This document shows positions 14,694 through 22,502 of a DNA stretch of 33,433 bases, piece by piece. A program made the translations under genes and the position numbers. The stretch's first letter is position 1. Each line of letters starts with the position of its first letter. The stretch spans positions 1 to 33,433 of the forward strand of contig JAGBXM010000008.1 in the NCBI GenBank assembly GCA_017629275.1. The letters run 5' to 3'. This DNA comes from Clostridia bacterium (GTDB lineage Bacteria; Bacillota; Clostridia; Oscillospirales; Acutalibacteraceae). Below the pieces are notes generated by a model. The model searched no databases. It saw only the letters and a list, made by a program, of their open reading frames with translations, and had not been told where the DNA came from.

Positions 14694-17294
14694 ATGGCTA
14701 AAAAGAATAAAAAACCCGAAGAAAGACCCTGGCCCGAATCGTCGGCCACAAATATTGTTCCGGTTGAAATTTGTGACGAAGTTAAATCGAGTATGCTTCA
14801 GTACGCCATGTCGGTCCTTGTCGGCCGTGCTCTTCCCGACGTACGTGACGGTTTGAAACCGGTTCACAGAAGAATACTCTATACAATGTATGAAAACAAC
14901 CTTACCCCCGACAAGGCATACCGTAAGTGTGCCGACACCGTCGGTTCGGTTTTGGGACGTTATCATCCGCACGGTGACTCCTCTGTTTACGATGCAATGG
15001 TTCGTATGGCGCAGGATTTTTCACTGCGTTATCCGCTTATTGACGGTCACGGTAACTTTGGTAATATCGACGGCTATCCTGCCGCTGCTTACCGATACAC
15101 CGAGTCAAAACTCAATCGTTTGTCCTATCATATGATGGACGACATTGATAAAGAAACCGTTGATTTTATGCCTAACTACGACGACCGTTTAGAGGAGCCT
15201 GAGGTTCTGCCGGTTCGTTTCCCGCAGTTGTTGGTCAACGGTTCTTCGGGTATCGCTGTCGGTATGGCAACCGAAATTCCGCCTCACAATCTGGGTGAAA
15301 TTATTGACGGTATGTGTTGTCTTATTGATAATCCTGAGGCAACTTTGCAGGATATTTGCGAACATATAAAAGGTCCCGACTTCCCGACGGGCGGTATCAT
15401 TATGGGTCATGCAGGTATCCGCGCGGCTTATGCTACGGGTCGCGGTAAGATCACCGTTCGCGGTAAGGCCGAAATTGAGGAAAAGAGTGACGGTAAATAC
15501 AGAATTGTTATTACCGAAATTCCGTATAAGGTCAGAAAGAAGGATCTTGTTAAGCATATCTATGACCTCGCCGCCGACAAAAAAATCGAAGGCATTGAGG
15601 ACGTTGTTGACTATTCTTCGGCCCGTGACGGCGGTATCAGAATCGTTGTTGATATTAAGAAGGATGCCAACGCACAGGTAGTTCTTAATAAAATTTATTC
15701 GTATACTGCTTTGCAGTCGACCTTCGGTGCAATTTTGTTGGCTATTGTCAACGGCAAACCGCAGATTCTGACCTTGAAGGAAATGCTGCAGAATAATATC
15801 GACTTCCAATGTGATATTATTCGCCGCCGTACCGCTTACGATATGCGTAAAGCGCAGGAAAGAGCTCATATTTTAGAGGGCTTGAAGATCGCGCTTGACT
15901 TTATTGATGAGGTCATCGCAATTATCCGTAATTCGAAAACCATCCCCGAATCCAAGGAGCGTTTGTCCGATCGCTTCGGTCTTGATGATATTCAGACCAC
16001 CGCTATCGTACAGATGCAGTTGGGTAAATTGGCGGGTATGGAAAAGCAGAAGATAGAAGAAGAATTGGCCGAAAAGCTAGCATTTATTAAGGAATGTCAG
16101 GAAATTTTGGCTTCTCAGGTTCGTATTCTTGACATTGTCAAGACCGAGGCTCTCAATCTTCGCGATAAGTATTCCGACGAGCGCCGCACCGAAATTACTG
16201 CCGTTTCGGGTGAGGTCGATATTGAGGACCTTATCCCCGAGGAAGAGTGCATTCTCACTAAGACGGTTGAGGGCTACATCAAGCGTCTGCCGTCCGACAC
16301 CTACTCGACTCAGCACAGAGGCGGTAAGGGTATTACGGGTATGGCAACCCGCGAGGGCGATATTGTTGAAAATATGTTCACCTGTTCGTCGCACGATTAT
16401 ATTTTGATGTTCTCGAATCTTGGAAGACTTTACAGAATCAAGGCTTATGAGATTCCCGAAGGCAGCAGAACAAGTAAGGGTATGAATATTGTCAATATCC
16501 TGCCGTTGATGCCCGACGAAAAGATTATTAACATTCTGCCGCTTGACAATAAGATTGACCTTGATAATCCGTTCTATGTATGTATGATCACCAAGAAGGG
16601 TACTATAAAGCGTACCTCAATCGAGGCATTCAAGAACGTTCGTAAGACAGGCATCATCGCCATCAACATTGATGAGGATGACGAGTTGGCTTACGTTTGC
16701 AGAACTAACGGCGATGAAGACCTGATGGTTGCCACCAAGAAAGGTTTCTCTATCCGCTTTAACGAAAATGACGCCCGTGAAATGGGACGTACTGCCCGCG
16801 GTGTCCGTGCTATCAGACTGCGTGAAGGTGACGAGGTTATCGGAATGCTGGTCGTTAAAGAGGGTAAGGAGATACTCACTGTTACCGAAACGGGTTACGG
16901 CCGAATTTCAAGCTTTGACGATTACCGTTGTCAGACCAGAGGCGGTAAGGGTATCACCAACTATCGCACCGCAAAATACGGTGACGTTGCCGCAATCATT
17001 GCGGTTGATAACGAAGAGGATATCATTATGATAACCTCAACGGGTATTATCATCCGTGTTCCCGTTGAGGAGATCAGCCGCTTCAACCGTCCGTCAAAGG
17101 GTGTTCGCGTAATGCGTGTCAAGACCGAATCGGGCGAGAAGATTTTGTCTATCGCGACGGCTACACACGATAACGACGAGGTTACCGATCATCCCGAAGC
17201 CGCCGATGCGGATGCAGGTGACACAGGTGCCGACGACGTTGACGATGAAGCCGACGAAGCCGACGAGACCGAAACTAACGGTTCAGAAGAATAA
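14694..17294 (+). CDS. gyrA: DNA gyrase subunit A
   Basis: GyrA breaks and rejoins DNA and wraps it to give negative supercoiling. The protein is 866 residues. The catalytic tyrosine is Y135 in Y-R-Y-T-E. The quinolone-determining positions carry S96 and D100 in H-G-D-S-S-V-Y-D-A (E. coli S83 and D87), the residues of a susceptible-type enzyme. The C-terminal beta-pinwheel contains a GyrA-box form Q-H-R-G-G-K-G and a second R-G-G-K-G about 200 residues later. The box supports gyrase rather than topoisomerase IV. The last 35 or so residues are strongly acidic (Asp/Glu/Ala-rich). AAGGAGGAG precedes the start, and a terminator lies 8 bases after the stop. Confidence 0.96.
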   Translation: MAKKNKKPEERPWPESSATNIVPVEICDEVKSSMLQYAMSVLVGRALPDVRDGLKPVHRRILYTMYENNLTPDKAYRKCADTVGSVLGRYHPHGDSSVYDAMVRMAQDFSLRYPLIDGHGNFGNIDGYPAAAYRYTESKLNRLSYHMMDDIDKETVDFMPNYDDRLEEPEVLPVRFPQLLVNGSSGIAVGMATEIPPHNLGEIIDGMCCLIDNPEATLQDICEHIKGPDFPTGGIIMGHAGIRAAYATGRGKITVRGKAEIEEKSDGKYRIVITEIPYKVRKKDLVKHIYDLAADKKIEGIEDVVDYSSARDGGIRIVVDIKKDANAQVVLNKIYSYTALQSTFGAILLAIVNGKPQILTLKEMLQNNIDFQCDIIRRRTAYDMRKAQERAHILEGLKIALDFIDEVIAIIRNSKTIPESKERLSDRFGLDDIQTTAIVQMQLGKLAGMEKQKIEEELAEKLAFIKECQEILASQVRILDIVKTEALNLRDKYSDERRTEITAVSGEVDIEDLIPEEECILTKTVEGYIKRLPSDTYSTQHRGGKGITGMATREGDIVENMFTCSSHDYILMFSNLGRLYRIKAYEIPEGSRTSKGMNIVNILPLMPDEKIINILPLDNKIDLDNPFYVCMITKKGTIKRTSIEAFKNVRKTGIIAINIDEDDELAYVCRTNGDEDLMVATKKGFSIRFNENDAREMGRTARGVRAIRLREGDEVIGMLVVKEGKEILTVTETGYGRISSFDDYRCQTRGGKGITNYRTAKYGDVAAIIAVDNEEDIIMITSTGIIIRVPVEEISRFNRPSKGVRVMRVKTESGEKILSIATATHDNDEVTDHPEAADADAGDTGADDVDDEADEADETETNGSEE

Positions 17295-17302
17295 TTAAAT
17301 CA

Positions 17303-17337
17303 ATAAAGCCCAAAGGATTCCTTTGGGCTTTATTTTT
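17303..17337 (+). terminator. Rho-independent terminator after gyrA
   Basis: A 14-bp stem (17303-17316 with 17320-17333) around a 3-nt loop, followed by T residues to 17337. Confidence 0.93.
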
Positions 17338-17355
17338 GAAAAGAGGTAAAAAATT

Positions 17356-17403
17356 ATGGCTAACTATTGTGCCCACTGTAGAGAAAAAATCCAAAGTAAA
17401 TAA
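17356..17403 (+). pseudogene. Remnant of a zinc-ribbon protein (15 codons)
   Basis: An ATG with a good AAAGAGGT site (about 17340-17347) begins a 15-codon frame with C-A-H-C, the first half of a zinc ribbon, and then stops. No second C-x-x-C pair is seen downstream. It reads like the 5' end of a small zinc-ribbon gene truncated by the repeat that begins at about 17419. It could also be chance. Confidence 0.3.
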
Positions 17404-17420
17404 AACCTAAAACTGTGAAA

Positions 17421-17470
17421 GCCTTCCCTTGTGAGGGAAGGGGGACCGCCGAATGGCGGTGGATGGGTAG
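17421..17470 (+). repeat. Family A double-hairpin repeat, left member of an inverted pair
   Basis: The unit has a GCCTTCCC...GGGAAGG hairpin followed by a second small hairpin (ACCGCC...GGCGGT) and GGATG. Related units occur at 17512-17566 (inverted), 31264-31312 and 32898-32946. Confidence 0.75.
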
Positions 17471-17511
17471 TAATGTTATATTTTCGTTTTTGCTAAAATA
17501 AAACTTAATGC

Positions 17512-17566
17512 AACGCCTCATCCGTCAGCCTGCGGCTGCCACCTTCCCCCACCGGGGAAGGCTGAT
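17512..17566 (-). repeat. Family A double-hairpin repeat, right member of an inverted pair
   Basis: Read on the minus strand it gives GCCTTCCCC...GGGGAAGG, then a second hairpin (CAGCC...GGCTG) and GGATGAGG. It faces the unit at 17421-17470 across 41 bases. Together the pair fills most of the gene-free stretch between gyrA and the MBL hydrolase. Confidence 0.75.
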
Positions 17567-17601
17567 GAGTGCATAGAATTTTTAAAAAAGAGGAAATACA
17601 G

Positions 17602-18279
17602 ATGAAAATCACGTTTTTAGGTACGGGTGCGGCCGATTGGAGCCCTAAAAAACCCGAAACAGGTGAGCACCGCTGGTTGTCATCGGCACTTATCAATGAC
17701 GATCTGCTCATTGACCCGGGTCCGTGCGTTCTTGATGCTATCGAAAAATTTAAGATTGATGCCCAAAAAATCAAATATATTATTGTTACCCACCGCCACG
17801 GCGACCATTTTAATGAGGAAACGCTTAAATCTTTGTGTGGTTTGGGTGCCGAGCTTGTCGAATTTTCGGCAGAGGACGAAAAAAAGGTTGGCAAATATAC
17901 CGTCAAGGCTGTCCCCGCCAATCATCCGACCTGTGTTCCTACCGTGCATTTCTTTATTGATGACGGTGAAAAGAGAATTTTCTACGGGCTGGACGGAGCC
18001 TGGCTTTTGATGTCCGAGGTCGATGCGATAAAGGAAAAACACGTCGACCTTGCTGTTTTGGATGCCACCATCGGCAACAGACCGGGTGACTACCGAATTT
18101 TCGAGCATAATAACCTTAAAATGGTGGTCGAAATGAAGGAGACCTTGTCAAAATATATCGACCGCTTTGTGATAAGCCACATGGCACGTACTTTGCACGA
18201 CCCTCATGACGTATTGGCTGCCGAGATGCAAAAAGAGAACATCGAGACCGCGTTTGACGGTTTGGTTTTGGAGATATAA
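17602..18279 (+). CDS. MBL-fold metallo-hydrolase
   Basis: A 225-residue metallo-beta-lactamase-fold protein, probably a cytoplasmic phosphodiesterase or a related hydrolase with two metal ions. The metal motif is H64-R-H-G-D-H69 in V-T-H-R-H-G-D-H-F. Further likely ligands are the His in N-H-P-T, an Asp in L-D-A-T-I-G, and the His in S-H-M-A-R-T. The N-terminal G-T-G-A-A block resembles PhnP-like members. The ATG at 17602 is chosen because AAAGAGGA (17587-17594) precedes it; an upstream ATG at 17569 would start inside the repeat. The neighbours do not suggest a substrate, so no gene name is given. Confidence 0.85.
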   Translation: MKITFLGTGAADWSPKKPETGEHRWLSSALINDDLLIDPGPCVLDAIEKFKIDAQKIKYIIVTHRHGDHFNEETLKSLCGLGAELVEFSAEDEKKVGKYTVKAVPANHPTCVPTVHFFIDDGEKRIFYGLDGAWLLMSEVDAIKEKHVDLAVLDATIGNRPGDYRIFEHNNLKMVVEMKETLSKYIDRFVISHMARTLHDPHDVLAAEMQKENIETAFDGLVLEI

Positions 18280-18306
18280 GAAAACATAATTGAATCTAAA
18301 ACAAAA

Positions 18307-18392
18307 AAAAGATTCTTCGTCACTTCGTTCCTCAGAATGACAGACTCCACTTTATGTTTGTCATTCTGAGCCGAAGGCGAAGAATCTTTTAT
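18307..18392. terminator. Family B inverted repeat acting as bidirectional terminator
   Basis: The arms 18307-18342 and 18359-18392 are long imperfect reverse complements of the GATTCTTCG...CAGAATGACA type, flanked by A and T runs on both sides. It lies between the convergent MBL and SLOG genes. The same family occurs at 30117-30186, 32857-32884, 32961-32993 and 33009-33036. Confidence 0.7.
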
Positions 18393-18398
18393 TTTTAT

Positions 18399-18968
18399 TT
18401 AATTTTCATCGGGTGGGATAAGATGTAGCTGACATTTATAACGCGATTTTTGGGCTTCATTTGGGTCGGTGTCGAAGATGTTTATTATCTGACGTCCGTT
18501 TTTTGAAGCATATTTTAAAGTGTTTTCGGTTCCGCCCTTTTTACCGTCAAAATAGGTTATGCAGTAACGGCTTCGGTCGACCATATACTGATTGCGTTGA
18601 CCGAAGCACCAACTGGTGTAACTGTCGTTGAGTGTTATTACCTCGTCGCAGTCATTTAAAAGTGCAAAGTAGCGGTCCTGCCATTTTTTTGACCAGTTTT
18701 GTTCCTGCCCGTTAAAAGGAACAACGCCGATAAGTTTAATATCGGGACGTAATTTTTTTAAAAGCGCAACGTGCTCACCAGCGGCAATATCAAACCCTTG
18801 TGCCATTCCGCAGTAAAACTGAGTGCAACCATCGTTAATGAGCTTGGCAATGGCCGTTGAAAGTCGGGTGTAAAAGGTTTTATATTCGTGGCAGCTTTCT
18901 TCAAACGGAAAATCGAATTTATCGGGACGGTAGCCCGTGAAACAACAGGAAATTTCTATATTTTTCAT
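18399..18968 (-). CDS. SLOG-family protein (YpsA/DUF1273-like)
   Basis: A 189-residue protein of the SLOG superfamily, whose Rossmann-like fold is thought to bind nucleotides or related ligands. Relatives include Bacillus YpsA, linked to cell division. The family opening C-C-F-T-G-Y-R-P-D-K-F and the central C-G-M-A-Q-G-F-D-I-A-A-G-E are clear, and L-I-G-V-V-P-F follows. GGTGGAG precedes the ATG. It stands alone on the minus strand and converges on the MBL gene. Its ligand and role are unknown here. Confidence 0.85.
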   Translation of the reverse strand: MKNIEISCCFTGYRPDKFDFPFEESCHEYKTFYTRLSTAIAKLINDGCTQFYCGMAQGFDIAAGEHVALLKKLRPDIKLIGVVPFNGQEQNWSKKWQDRYFALLNDCDEVITLNDSYTSWCFGQRNQYMVDRSRYCITYFDGKKGGTENTLKYASKNGRQIINIFDTDPNEAQKSRYKCQLHLIPPDEN

Positions 18969-19031
18969 ACTCCACCAACATTAAATAATTAAAATAAATT
19001 CACAGACAAACTAATAAAATTAGATATTTGC

Positions 19032-19060
19032 TTGACAATAATAATATAAAATGCTAAACT
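19032..19060 (+). promoter_or_regulatory. Putative promoter of the Lrp/MGMT operon
   Basis: TTGACA (19032-19037), a 17-base spacer and TAAACT (19055-19060), with a TGC extended -10 motif. Confidence 0.6.
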
Positions 19061-19085
19061 TAATTAAGAAAATAAATGTATTTAC

Positions 19086-19125
19086 GGCAACGACGTCGCA
19101 CCGATGGGACGGGGTTGTCTTTTTT
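19086..19125 (+). terminator. Terminator-like hairpin in the leader of the Lrp gene
   Basis: A 6-bp outer stem (19086-19091 with 19114-19119) and a 4-bp inner stem (19094-19097 with 19108-19111) are followed by six T. It lies downstream of the putative promoter but 46 bases before the gene, so it may be an attenuator or the end of a small RNA. Confidence 0.55.
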
Positions 19126-19171
19126 AATATTTTAACACATTATAAATAATTTTACAAGAGAAGGGGACAAT

Positions 19172-19648
19172 ATGGATAAAATAGATTACCGACTTATAAG
19201 TCTTTTACAGGAAAATGCAAGAATGCCGTTAAAGCAGCTTGCCGAAAAGGTCTTTTTGTCGTCGCCCGCCACCGCCGCACGTCTTGAACGTCTTGAAAAA
19301 AGCGGTATCATCAGCGGTTACAGTGTAAAGGTTGACCACAAGCTTCTCGGCTACCCAATCACGGCATTTATAAATCTAGAGGTTCAGCCGTCTCAAAAGG
19401 CGATCTTTTATCCCTTTATCAAGGAGCATCCCAACGTTTTGGAGTGCAACTGTGTAACGGGTCATTATTCGATGCTTATTAAGGTTGCGTTTGAAAGCAC
19501 CGAAGCGCTCGATATTTTTATCGGACAGCTGCAGACCTTCGGCAGTACACAGACCCAGATCGTTTTCTCGACCGCTAAGGTCGAAACGGGTGTCGACCTC
19601 GAGAACATTATCAACGGCAATTATCCTGACGTACCGGAGATTAAATGA
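19172..19648 (+). CDS. Lrp/AsnC-family transcriptional regulator
   Basis: A 158-residue regulator with an N-terminal winged helix (about 1-60, with L-A-E-K-V-F-L-S-S-P-A-T-A-A-R-L-E-R-L-E as the recognition region) and a C-terminal RAM ligand-binding domain (about 65-145). Lrp proteins form octamers and usually sense amino acids. AAGGGGAC before the ATG is a good ribosome binding site. The stop overlaps the MGMT-like start (ATGA at 19645-19648), so the two are translationally coupled. The upstream hairpin suggests control in the leader. The effector is unknown. Confidence 0.92.
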   Translation: MDKIDYRLISLLQENARMPLKQLAEKVFLSSPATAARLERLEKSGIISGYSVKVDHKLLGYPITAFINLEVQPSQKAIFYPFIKEHPNVLECNCVTGHYSMLIKVAFESTEALDIFIGQLQTFGSTQTQIVFSTAKVETGVDLENIINGNYPDVPEIK

Positions 19649-19974
19649 GTGAGAATTTAACAGTTTTTCAAAGAATTTATGAGGTTGTAAAGAAAATCCC
19701 TAAGGGCAAAGTAGCGACCTACGGGCAAGTTGCTTTGGTTGCAGGAAACCCTCGTTGGGCGAGGGTGGTTGGTTATGCCCTTCACGTCAATCCCGACCCC
19801 GAGACCATACCTTGTTACAGGGTGGTCGATCGAGGCGGCCGTGTGTCACCTGCCTTCGTGTTCGGCGGTCAGAACGTTCAGATCGAGATGTTAAAGGCCG
19901 ACGGTGTAAAATTTATCGACGAAACCCACGTTGATATAAAGAATTTTTGCATTAAAACCGATGAACTGATGTGA
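19645..19974 (+). CDS. MGMT-family DNA alkyltransferase-like protein
   Basis: A 109-residue protein that is only the DNA-binding/active-site domain of O6-alkylguanine-DNA alkyltransferase. Full-length enzymes accept an alkyl group on a cysteine in P-C-H-R-V; here the motif is P56-C57-Y-R-V60, so the cysteine is kept but the histidine is tyrosine. The start of the domain (F-Q-R-I-Y-E-V-V-K-K-I-P-K-G-K-V-A-T-Y-G-Q-V-A) and the arginine finger in W-A-R-V-V-G are normal. Classical alkyltransferase-like proteins have Trp instead of Cys, so this is an intermediate form. It may still transfer alkyl groups or only mark lesions. It overlaps the Lrp gene by 4 nt. Confidence 0.88.
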   Translation: MSENLTVFQRIYEVVKKIPKGKVATYGQVALVAGNPRWARVVGYALHVNPDPETIPCYRVVDRGGRVSPAFVFGGQNVQIEMLKADGVKFIDETHVDIKNFCIKTDELM

Positions 19975-20020
19975 AAATATATGGATAATAATTTGAAAAG
20001 TATTAAGGATTTACCTAAAA

Positions 20021-20060
20021 GAAAAGCGTTGTGCAATTTTGGCACAACGCTTTTCCTTTA
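20021..20060. terminator. Bidirectional terminator between MGMT and oxidoreductase genes
   Basis: A 14-bp perfect stem (20021-20034 with 20042-20055) and a 7-nt loop lie between two convergent genes, with short T-rich flanks on both strands. Confidence 0.85.
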
Positions 20061-20073
20061 GTGTTAGAGAGGG

Positions 20074-21315
20074 TTATCTGTTCTTTATACCTTCAAAATA
20101 TGCTTTGAGCTGTTCCTCGGAGGGGTGCCAGGGTTTAGAACTGCACGGAATGGTGGGCTCCTCACCGTTGTAGCCGTAGAACGGTGTCGAACGGTCCTCG
20201 CGCCATTTGTCGCGGTCTTCCTGCTTTCTAAAGTCGGGCACATCGTAGGGCATTCCGCCTTCCATCAACGAACGGTGAGAAAGAATTGCGACTGCCGACA
20301 TAACGGTGGCGAAATAAACATCCATTTTCGGTCTGCGGTTTTCTCTTAAAGCGTTCAAGAACTCTCGCATAACGACGAAATCGCCGCCGCCGTGACCTGC
20401 CTTGTCGATCAGCTCCTGATCGGGGTCGTTCTTTTCGGGCTCATAAACGGTACTGTTGTTTTCAACATTTTCGGGTTTATCCCACCAACTGTAGTTGAGC
20501 GAGATCTTGCCGCCCGTACCTCTCAGGTTTTCAACCTGACCTTTGGTTCCGCACACACGGTAGGAGTTTTCCTCGTGGCCGAAGGCGGCACAGCCGGTAA
20601 AACGGAATACCGAGTCGTCGTCATTGAGGGTGGTGATTATGGCGGTACGGTCACCGCTGTGCTTCGAGCAAACGATTTTCTCGGTTGGAGGCGCCCAGAT
20701 GGGAAACGCGGTTACCCTTTTAGGTGTTGCACCCGTTGCATACATTAAAGGTGCAAGTGCATGGGTGCAGTAATAGGTTGCAGGCAGGTAGTTTCTCCAA
20801 TGCTTCTCATAAGGAATGTAGGTTCTCGAAAACGAGGCGTCCTTGCCGTGTCCCGGGTGGTTATATTCACCTTCGGCAAACATAAATTTGCCCAAGGTTC
20901 CGGTTTCGCAAATACGGGTGATCTCACGGTTGAAGGTCATAAACGGATAGTTTTCGCAGATCATATAGGTGGCTGTTGACTTTTCGGCGGCCTCAACCAG
21001 CTCAACACACTCGGCCATTGTGCCTGCAGGGGTGCATTCGCTCAGGACATGAACACCCTTTTCGAGGAAGCGGATAGCAAAAGGTGCGTGTTCGTTGAAG
21101 TAGTTGGCAAGGAGCACAGCGTCCATATCGTGCTTGAAAAATTCCTCAAAATCGGAATAATAGGCAACGCCGTCGCCGAGTTTTTCCTTTGCCTTATTCA
21201 GCCAACGCTCATCCTTGTCACAAACGGCAACGATTTCGGCGTTGTTCATCATAATGTGGTTGGCAAAGTTCATTCCTCGGTTGCAACCGAAAATACCCAT
21301 TTTTATAGTTTTCAT
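20074..21315 (-). CDS. Gfo/Idh/MocA-family NAD(P)-dependent oxidoreductase
   Basis: A 413-residue sugar- or polyol-type dehydrogenase. The N-terminal Rossmann fold carries a modified dinucleotide loop G7-I-F-G-C-N-R-G14. E-K-G-V-H-V-L-S-E-C-T-P near residue 90 corresponds to the family E-K-P block but with Cys in place of the catalytic-site Lys (E-C-T-P), which is unusual. The C-terminal domain includes W-R-N-Y-L-P and several His residues. The sequence resembles the glycoside-acting members found in gut bacteria. AAGGAG lies 7 bases before the ATG. It probably belongs with the DMT transporter upstream, and AraC control is possible. Confidence 0.88.
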   Translation of the reverse strand: MKTIKMGIFGCNRGMNFANHIMMNNAEIVAVCDKDERWLNKAKEKLGDGVAYYSDFEEFFKHDMDAVLLANYFNEHAPFAIRFLEKGVHVLSECTPAGTMAECVELVEAAEKSTATYMICENYPFMTFNREITRICETGTLGKFMFAEGEYNHPGHGKDASFSRTYIPYEKHWRNYLPATYYCTHALAPLMYATGATPKRVTAFPIWAPPTEKIVCSKHSGDRTAIITTLNDDDSVFRFTGCAAFGHEENSYRVCGTKGQVENLRGTGGKISLNYSWWDKPENVENNSTVYEPEKNDPDQELIDKAGHGGGDFVVMREFLNALRENRRPKMDVYFATVMSAVAILSHRSLMEGGMPYDVPDFRKQEDRDKWREDRSTPFYGYNGEEPTIPCSSKPWHPSEEQLKAYFEGIKNR

Positions 21316-21360
21316 AATAACACTCCTTAAAGTCTTTTGTTTTTATATAAAGGCAAAGCC

Positions 21361-21390
21361 AGTATAATTTATATTGTATGGGAGGGTCAA
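21361..21390 (-). promoter_or_regulatory. Putative promoter of the oxidoreductase gene
   Basis: On the minus strand, TTGACC (21390-21385) and TATACT (21366-21361) have an 18-base spacer. The -35 hexamer lies inside a REP-like repeat arm. Confidence 0.4.
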
Positions 21391-21470
21391 CAGACCCCGT
21401 CCCCTCTGTCTGCGTGTTCCCGAGGGCAAAAAACAGATTTTGCGGCAGGGCGCAGAGGCCCTACCCTACA
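21375..21470. repeat. REP-like inverted pair (family C)
   Basis: A left unit (about 21375-21403, TGTATGGGAGGG...) faces a right unit (about 21442-21470, on the minus strand TGTAGGGTAGGG...CCTGCC). Each is an imperfect palindrome. The pair fills most of the gap between the oxidoreductase and transporter genes. Confidence 0.6.
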
Positions 21471-21492
21471 AAAGGTTTTGCAAACCTGAATA

Positions 21493-22365
21493 TTAAATCG
21501 GTATTGTGACCAGCAAAACTATTCCGATAAACGAGAGGATAACCGAGGCGATCTGCCTATTTGTAGGTTTGCTCGGCGTGAAGAAGGCGATGACGGTCGA
21601 AACGATCATAACGCCGCCCGTGACCATCGGGTATTGAACCGAGGCGGGGACGTGGGCCAAGGCTGCTACGAGCAGAAAGTTGGCGATGCGGTTTATTCCG
21701 CCACCCGCAAAGCCGTAGCCAATTGCAGTGAAACTGATTTTTCCCTTAAAATTTCTGTAAAGCAGCAGAACAAGGAGACCTGAAACGGTAAAGTTGCAAA
21801 TGGCGGTCAAAAAAGAATAACCTGCGGCGCTGATACGTGTATAAGGTGCGGCATTGAATATTTTGGTGATAACACCCGACATACCGTTGAGCACAAACAC
21901 GCCCACGTACCACAAAAATCCGCCCTTTTTATCGCTTTTTTCAAGTGTCAGAAGCAACGAAACGGTAATTAAAGCGTAGCAAACACCTTTGGCAACCGTC
22001 ATTCCCTCGTCGAAGAAAACGACACCGACCACCGACGGCAGAACCATTCCGCCCAGCATCATTATGATCGAGTACATCGAAAGGTTGACGACACCTAAGG
22101 TCCGTAGACTGCAGTAGTTAAGCAAAAGTCCGTTTGCGACCGAGGTGAGCGCCATAATAAATGCGAACCACGAAAACTCAATAGACAATCGGCCGTTTTG
22201 GAGGGTGCTGATCAACGTCATTGAGATCAGTCCTGCGACCGAGCCGATGAAGGACAGTAAAAACGTCTGGAAAAAGCCGCTTCCCATTCGTTGTCGATAC
22301 TGTCGGCTAAAGACAAAATTGGTGCTGAACATCAAAACGCTCAACGCTATCATGCCGTAATACAT
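21493..22365 (-). CDS. EamA/DMT-superfamily transporter
   Basis: A 290-residue protein of the drug/metabolite transporter superfamily with about ten hydrophobic helices and the internal two-fold repeat of EamA proteins. The N-terminus (Y-Y-G-M-I-A-L-S-V-L-M-F-S-T-N-F-V-F) and the late V-P-A-S-V-Q-Y-P-M-V-T-G-G segment are typical of members related to sugar or metabolite permeases. GGTGGTGA precedes the ATG. It is divergent from the AraC regulator, and its promoter abuts a likely AraC operator, so uptake of a sugar-like inducer is the best guess. The real substrate is not shown by the sequence. Confidence 0.86.
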   Translation of the reverse strand: MYYGMIALSVLMFSTNFVFSRQYRQRMGSGFFQTFLLSFIGSVAGLISMTLISTLQNGRLSIEFSWFAFIMALTSVANGLLLNYCSLRTLGVVNLSMYSIIMMLGGMVLPSVVGVVFFDEGMTVAKGVCYALITVSLLLTLEKSDKKGGFLWYVGVFVLNGMSGVITKIFNAAPYTRISAAGYSFLTAICNFTVSGLLVLLLYRNFKGKISFTAIGYGFAGGGINRIANFLLVAALAHVPASVQYPMVTGGVMIVSTVIAFFTPSKPTNRQIASVILSFIGIVLLVTIPI

Positions 22366-22401
22366 AGAATCACCACCGCGCCATTAGTTGTTTGTAAATT
22401 T

Positions 22402-22430
22402 ATTATATTACCCTTTCGCCGCCACGGTAA
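22402..22430 (-). promoter_or_regulatory. Putative promoter of the DMT transporter gene
   Basis: On the minus strand, TTACCG (22430-22425) and TATAAT (22407-22402) have a 17-base spacer. The -35 is weak, as expected of an activated promoter. Confidence 0.5.
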
Positions 22431-22459
22431 ATGGAAATTTTCCATTAAAGTATGGAAAT
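22431..22459. promoter_or_regulatory. Putative AraC-type operator
   Basis: ATGGAAAT occurs at 22431-22438 and again at 22452-22459, a direct repeat with a 21-base period. An inverted copy (TTTCCAT, 22439-22445) lies between. The first copy touches the -35 of the transporter promoter, the geometry of class II AraC activation. Confidence 0.45.
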
Positions 22460-22502
22460 AGGTTGCATATTTGTTGCCGATGGTGTATATTCATTTGTAT
22501 AA

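Noticed and set aside
19981-20061. A 26-codon open frame after the MGMT-like gene
   Set aside because: It runs through the bidirectional terminator and has no ribosome binding site.
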